A stretch of 64,000 nucleotides of DNA. It comes from CAZEHO01 sp964511945 (lineage in GTDB: Bacteria; Actinomycetota; Acidimicrobiia; Spongiisociales; UBA11373). Below, one piece after another: positions 61,554 to 64,000 of the stretch; the stretch's first letter is position 1, and the number at the start of each line of letters is the position of its first letter. Location of the stretch: positions 89,420 through 153,419 of the forward strand of contig CAZEHO010000004.1 of the NCBI GenBank assembly GCA_964511945.1, read 5' to 3'. Position numbers and translations under genes: made by a program. The notes below the pieces were generated by a model that saw only the letters and a program-made list of their open reading frames with translations, was not told the origin of the DNA and did no database searches.

Positions 61554-63140
61554 TCAATCAATCAACTCATACGCGGGAATCGTCAAGAACTCGATGAACT
61601 CCTCTGCGAGGGATACCTCGAGGAAGAGGCCGGCGGACTCCTCAAACCTCCCGCGATCGAACACCTCGGCCCCGAATTCCTCTCGCAATGCTGCGAGCTC
61701 TTCGGCGACGACACTGCGAACCAGTTCCTCGTCCACCGACCGGCCGTCGTCCAGAGCCGACCCGTGGTGCACCCACTGCCAGACCTGGGTCCGGGAGATC
61801 TCTGCCGTCGCGGCGTCCTCCATCAGATCATTGATGGCCGCCGCTCCGACCCCACGAAGCCATGAGGCGATGTATTGGATGCCGACAGAGACGTTGAGTC
61901 TCAGGCCCGCTTCGGTGATCACGCCCCCGGGCACCCGGACGTCGAGCAGTTCGCCGGGTGACACCCGAACGTCTTCGCGCAGGCGGTCGACCTGGTTCGG
62001 ATTCGAGCCGAGCACGGCATCGAACTCCGCCATGGCGACACCGACGAGATCCGGATGGGCCACCCAGGTGCCGTCGCAGCCGTCGGTGGCCTCCCGCTCC
62101 TTGTCGGCCCGAACTGCGGCCAGCGCTCGTTCGGTCACCTCCGGCCTGCGCCGGTTCGGAATGAACGCCGCCATCCCGCCCATCGCATGAGCACCGCGGC
62201 GATGACACGCCCGCACGAGCTGTTCGGTGTAGGCCCGCATGAACGGCACGGTCATGGTGACCGCGGCCCGATCCGGCAACACCCACTCGGCGCGCCGCCG
62301 GAACCGCTTGATCACGGAGAAGATGTAATCCCAGCGCCCGGCATTGAGCCCCGCCGAGTGCTCCCGCAGCTCGTAGAGGATCTCCTCCATCTGGAAAGCA
62401 GCGGGGATCGTTTCGATGAGCACAGTGGCTTTGATCGATCCACGCGCGATCCCCAGGAAGTCCTGTGCGAAGACGAACACATCGTTCCAGAGCCTGGCCT
62501 CGAGGTAGCTCTCCAGCTTCGGCAGGTAGAAGTACGGCCCAGTTCCCCGGGAGAGCCGCTCGGCCGCGTTCCAGAACAGGTAGAGGCCGAAGTCGAACAG
62601 GCTCCCCGACACCGGTTCCCCGTCGATCAGCAGGTGCTTCTCGGGCAGATGCCAGCCACGCGGCCTGACGAAGAGCACCGCCGCATCGTCCCCGAGCTCG
62701 TAGGAACGGCCGTCGGGTCCGGTGAACTCGATCTCCCCACGGACCGCATCGAAGAGGTTGACCTGCCCGTCGAGCACGTTCTCCCATGTCGGGGAGTTGG
62801 CGTCCTCGAAGTCGGCCATGAAGACCTTCGCCCCGGAGTTGAGCGCGTTGATCATCATCTTGCGCTCCACCGGACCGGTGATCTCAACTCGCCGATCCGC
62901 GATGTCGTCGGGCACACGATCCACCCGCCAGTTCCCCCGCCGCACCACTTCGGTCTCGGGCAGGTAATCAAGCACATCCCCCGCATCGAGGAGCTCCTGG
63001 CGATCAAGCCGGGCTGCCAGCAGCTCTCGGCGACGCGCATCGAAGCGGCTGTGCAATTCTCCGACGAACGCGACAGCCTCATCGGTGAGGATCTCACGAT
63101 GGCGACCCGACACAGGTCGCGTGATCTCGACGGTGGTCAT
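61554..63140 (-). CDS. aceB: Malate synthase A
   Basis: AceB condenses glyoxylate with acetyl-CoA to malate. The 528-residue protein is of the A type. It shows GPVERKMMINALNSGAKVFMADFEDANSPTWEN (split here; metal site Glu/Asp), PRGWHLPEKHLL, YFYLPKLESYLEARLW, TVLIETIPAAFQMEEILYEL, GRWDYIFS and DGTWVAHPDL. ATG 63140 follows GGGAGG. It leads aceBA. Confidence 0.97.
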   Translation of the reverse strand: MTTVEITRPVSGRHREILTDEAVAFVGELHSRFDARRRELLAARLDRQELLDAGDVLDYLPETEVVRRGNWRVDRVPDDIADRRVEITGPVERKMMINALNSGAKVFMADFEDANSPTWENVLDGQVNLFDAVRGEIEFTGPDGRSYELGDDAAVLFVRPRGWHLPEKHLLIDGEPVSGSLFDFGLYLFWNAAERLSRGTGPYFYLPKLESYLEARLWNDVFVFAQDFLGIARGSIKATVLIETIPAAFQMEEILYELREHSAGLNAGRWDYIFSVIKRFRRRAEWVLPDRAAVTMTVPFMRAYTEQLVRACHRRGAHAMGGMAAFIPNRRRPEVTERALAAVRADKEREATDGCDGTWVAHPDLVGVAMAEFDAVLGSNPNQVDRLREDVRVSPGELLDVRVPGGVITEAGLRLNVSVGIQYIASWLRGVGAAAINDLMEDAATAEISRTQVWQWVHHGSALDDGRSVDEELVRSVVAEELAALREEFGAEVFDRGRFEESAGLFLEVSLAEEFIEFLTIPAYELID

Positions 63141-63287
63141 GCTCCCTCCCGGTGCCGACGGCATCCGCTCCGAAGTGGACCGGCACCATAGACCATGAGA
63201 TCCCCGCAGTCAGATTGGGCCGTCCACCCCTATCCATCCCTCTGCCGGATACCGCACGATGCATCGAGATTGAATGGGAGGGATCCG

Positions 63288-63551
63288 ATGCGAGCGGGAC
63301 GCATCACACCTGCCCTATTGCTGTCGCTGGCGCTGGTCGCCGGTGCATGCGGAGGCGACGACGACACGACTGACACCACCGCACCCGGCAGATCGCCGAC
63401 CACCACTGCCGGCGGTGGGGACGGCACCTCCACCACGCTCGGCGCCGAGGGTCCGACGACGACCACGCCGGGCGATCCGGACGACTTCATCATCTGGTTC
63501 ACGAACTGGGATGAACGCGTTGTCGGCCGCCAGAACGTGAAGAGCGGCTGA
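63288..63551 (+). CDS. Thr-rich lipoprotein, 87 aa, possibly truncated
   Basis: ATG 63288 follows GGGAGGG and gives a lipoprotein signal (ITPALLLSLALVAGAC), then a Thr/Gly-rich spacer and a short C-terminus with IIWFTNWDERVVGRQNVKSG. The stop lies directly against degenerate transposase sequence, so the original gene may have been longer. Function unknown. Confidence 0.6.
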   Translation: MRAGRITPALLLSLALVAGACGGDDDTTDTTAPGRSPTTTAGGGDGTSTTLGAEGPTTTTPGDPDDFIIWFTNWDERVVGRQNVKSG

Positions 63552-63703
63552 AGAGCGCCCAATTGGTTGGACAGCGTGGGTGTCTGTTTCATGCTGCCAC
63601 CTCGGTGGCGGCTGATGCGAATGCTTCTCGTGGGGTCAGGTGTCTGTGGCGTTGGATGAGCCCTTCGTTGTTGGAGAGCTCGGTCCACGCCCCGACGGTC
63701 TCC
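63552..63703 (-). mobile_element. Possible transposase remnant (IS3/IS481-like)
   Basis: On the minus strand the residues WTELSNNEGLIQRHRHLTPR (about 63630-63690, stop at 63589) recall the C-terminal end of DDE transposases of the IS3/IS481 group. The adjoining TTGGTTGGACA near 63563 is similar to the outer end of some IS3 elements. It is short and degenerate, so the call is weak. Confidence 0.3.
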
Positions 63704-63950
63704 ACCGTGCGGCTCAGAACCCGGGTCACCAAAGGAGCCGGGTCGCGGCGGCGGGGCCTGGTGATGGCCTTCAAGCTCCTCGACGCCGCCCAACAGCGAT
63801 GGCGGAGGGTGAACAGTCCCGAACTCGTGCCCCTGGTGCGAGCCGGCGTTCAGTTCAAAGACGGCATCCAGATCGAAAGGAGCAACCCCAAATCAAGGGA
63901 CGCCGCCTAACACCCCAATCCACAACATTTGGCGATACCTCGCAGGAGCA
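63704..63950 (+). mobile_element. IS256 (Mutator) family 3' end remnant
   Basis: The frame ending at 63910 reads VRLRTRVTKGAGSRRRGL and MAFKLLDAAQQRWRRVNSPE, the C-terminal signature of actinobacterial IS256-type transposases. It is followed by TCCACAACATTTGGCGATACCTC, a plausible terminal inverted repeat. The 5' part of the transposase is missing. Confidence 0.65.
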
Positions 63951-64000
63951 AGTTGGTACCTCGTTCTGGGCAGAAGGTCGACTCGGCGGTAGCAGTTCGG

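Overview
The window is GC-rich (roughly two thirds G+C) and nearly all coding. About 70 genes lie on both strands in short runs joined by ATGA, GTGA or TGATG overlaps, with frequent GTG and TTG starts. Gene content points to a high-GC actinobacterium: a dnaK-grpE-dnaJ-hspR operon ending in a MerR-type HspR, an EtfD-like membrane Fe-S oxidoreductase, a FadE5-type acyl-CoA dehydrogenase, a 13E12-type DUF222/HNH protein, PspA, LigD-type polymerase and LigC-type ligase. An Acidimicrobiia-like lineage is a reasonable guess, but no rRNA or ribosomal protein gene is present to settle it. No rRNA, tRNA or CRISPR array was seen.

Layout. 1-12.2 kb: partial rsgA, etfD, an HNH protein, a broken EamA transporter, a methyltransferase, pspA with a TPM-domain partner, proC-proDH, and a frameshifted FAD oxidase. 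12.2-14.1 kb: a degenerate stretch with a GNAT remnant, a lipoprotein, a 21-bp direct repeat, a 172-bp element with inverted termini and a RidA fragment. 14.1-19.1 kb: recQ and a TetR/ABC exporter operon. 19.2-28 kb: a phosphotransferase, a pyrophosphatase-like gene, an ECF sigma factor with a very large propeller-type sensor, a CNNM/CorC protein, and a second ABC/TetR operon. 28-31 kb: a P-loop kinase plus a GH13-like enzyme, followed by a second copy of the repeat element. 31-42 kb: a patatin, AlkD, an EEP-family protein, the FadE5/TetR divergon, a peptidase, a hydrolase, the LigD polymerase and a deaminase. 42-47 kb: copper-type genes (SCO1, a cupredoxin, a membrane protein, PCu(A)C), a tiny lipoprotein and a lipoprotein serpin. 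47-51 kb: a siderophore-interacting protein, a SnoaL-like lipoprotein with an in-frame stop, LigC and murI. 51.4-55.3 kb: the heat-shock operon. 56-63 kb: a broken mscL, aceK, a Ycf46-like AAA ATPase, and aceA-aceB. The right edge holds transposase remnants.

How the genes work together. Fatty-acid oxidation (FadE5-like dehydrogenase, EtfD) feeds acetyl-CoA to the glyoxylate shunt (AceA, AceB). AceK would control isocitrate flux at the branch point. The copper genes probably serve cytochrome oxidase assembly.

Four things stand out: (1) an aceB-aceA-[inverted ycf46]-aceK island in an actinobacterial setting; (2) a pair of ~170-bp elements whose terminal arms covary; (3) a set of broken genes, three of them disrupted only by single-base deletions, which may be real decay or assembly error; (4) a lipoprotein serpin and an ECF sigma factor coupled to a ~940-residue propeller protein.
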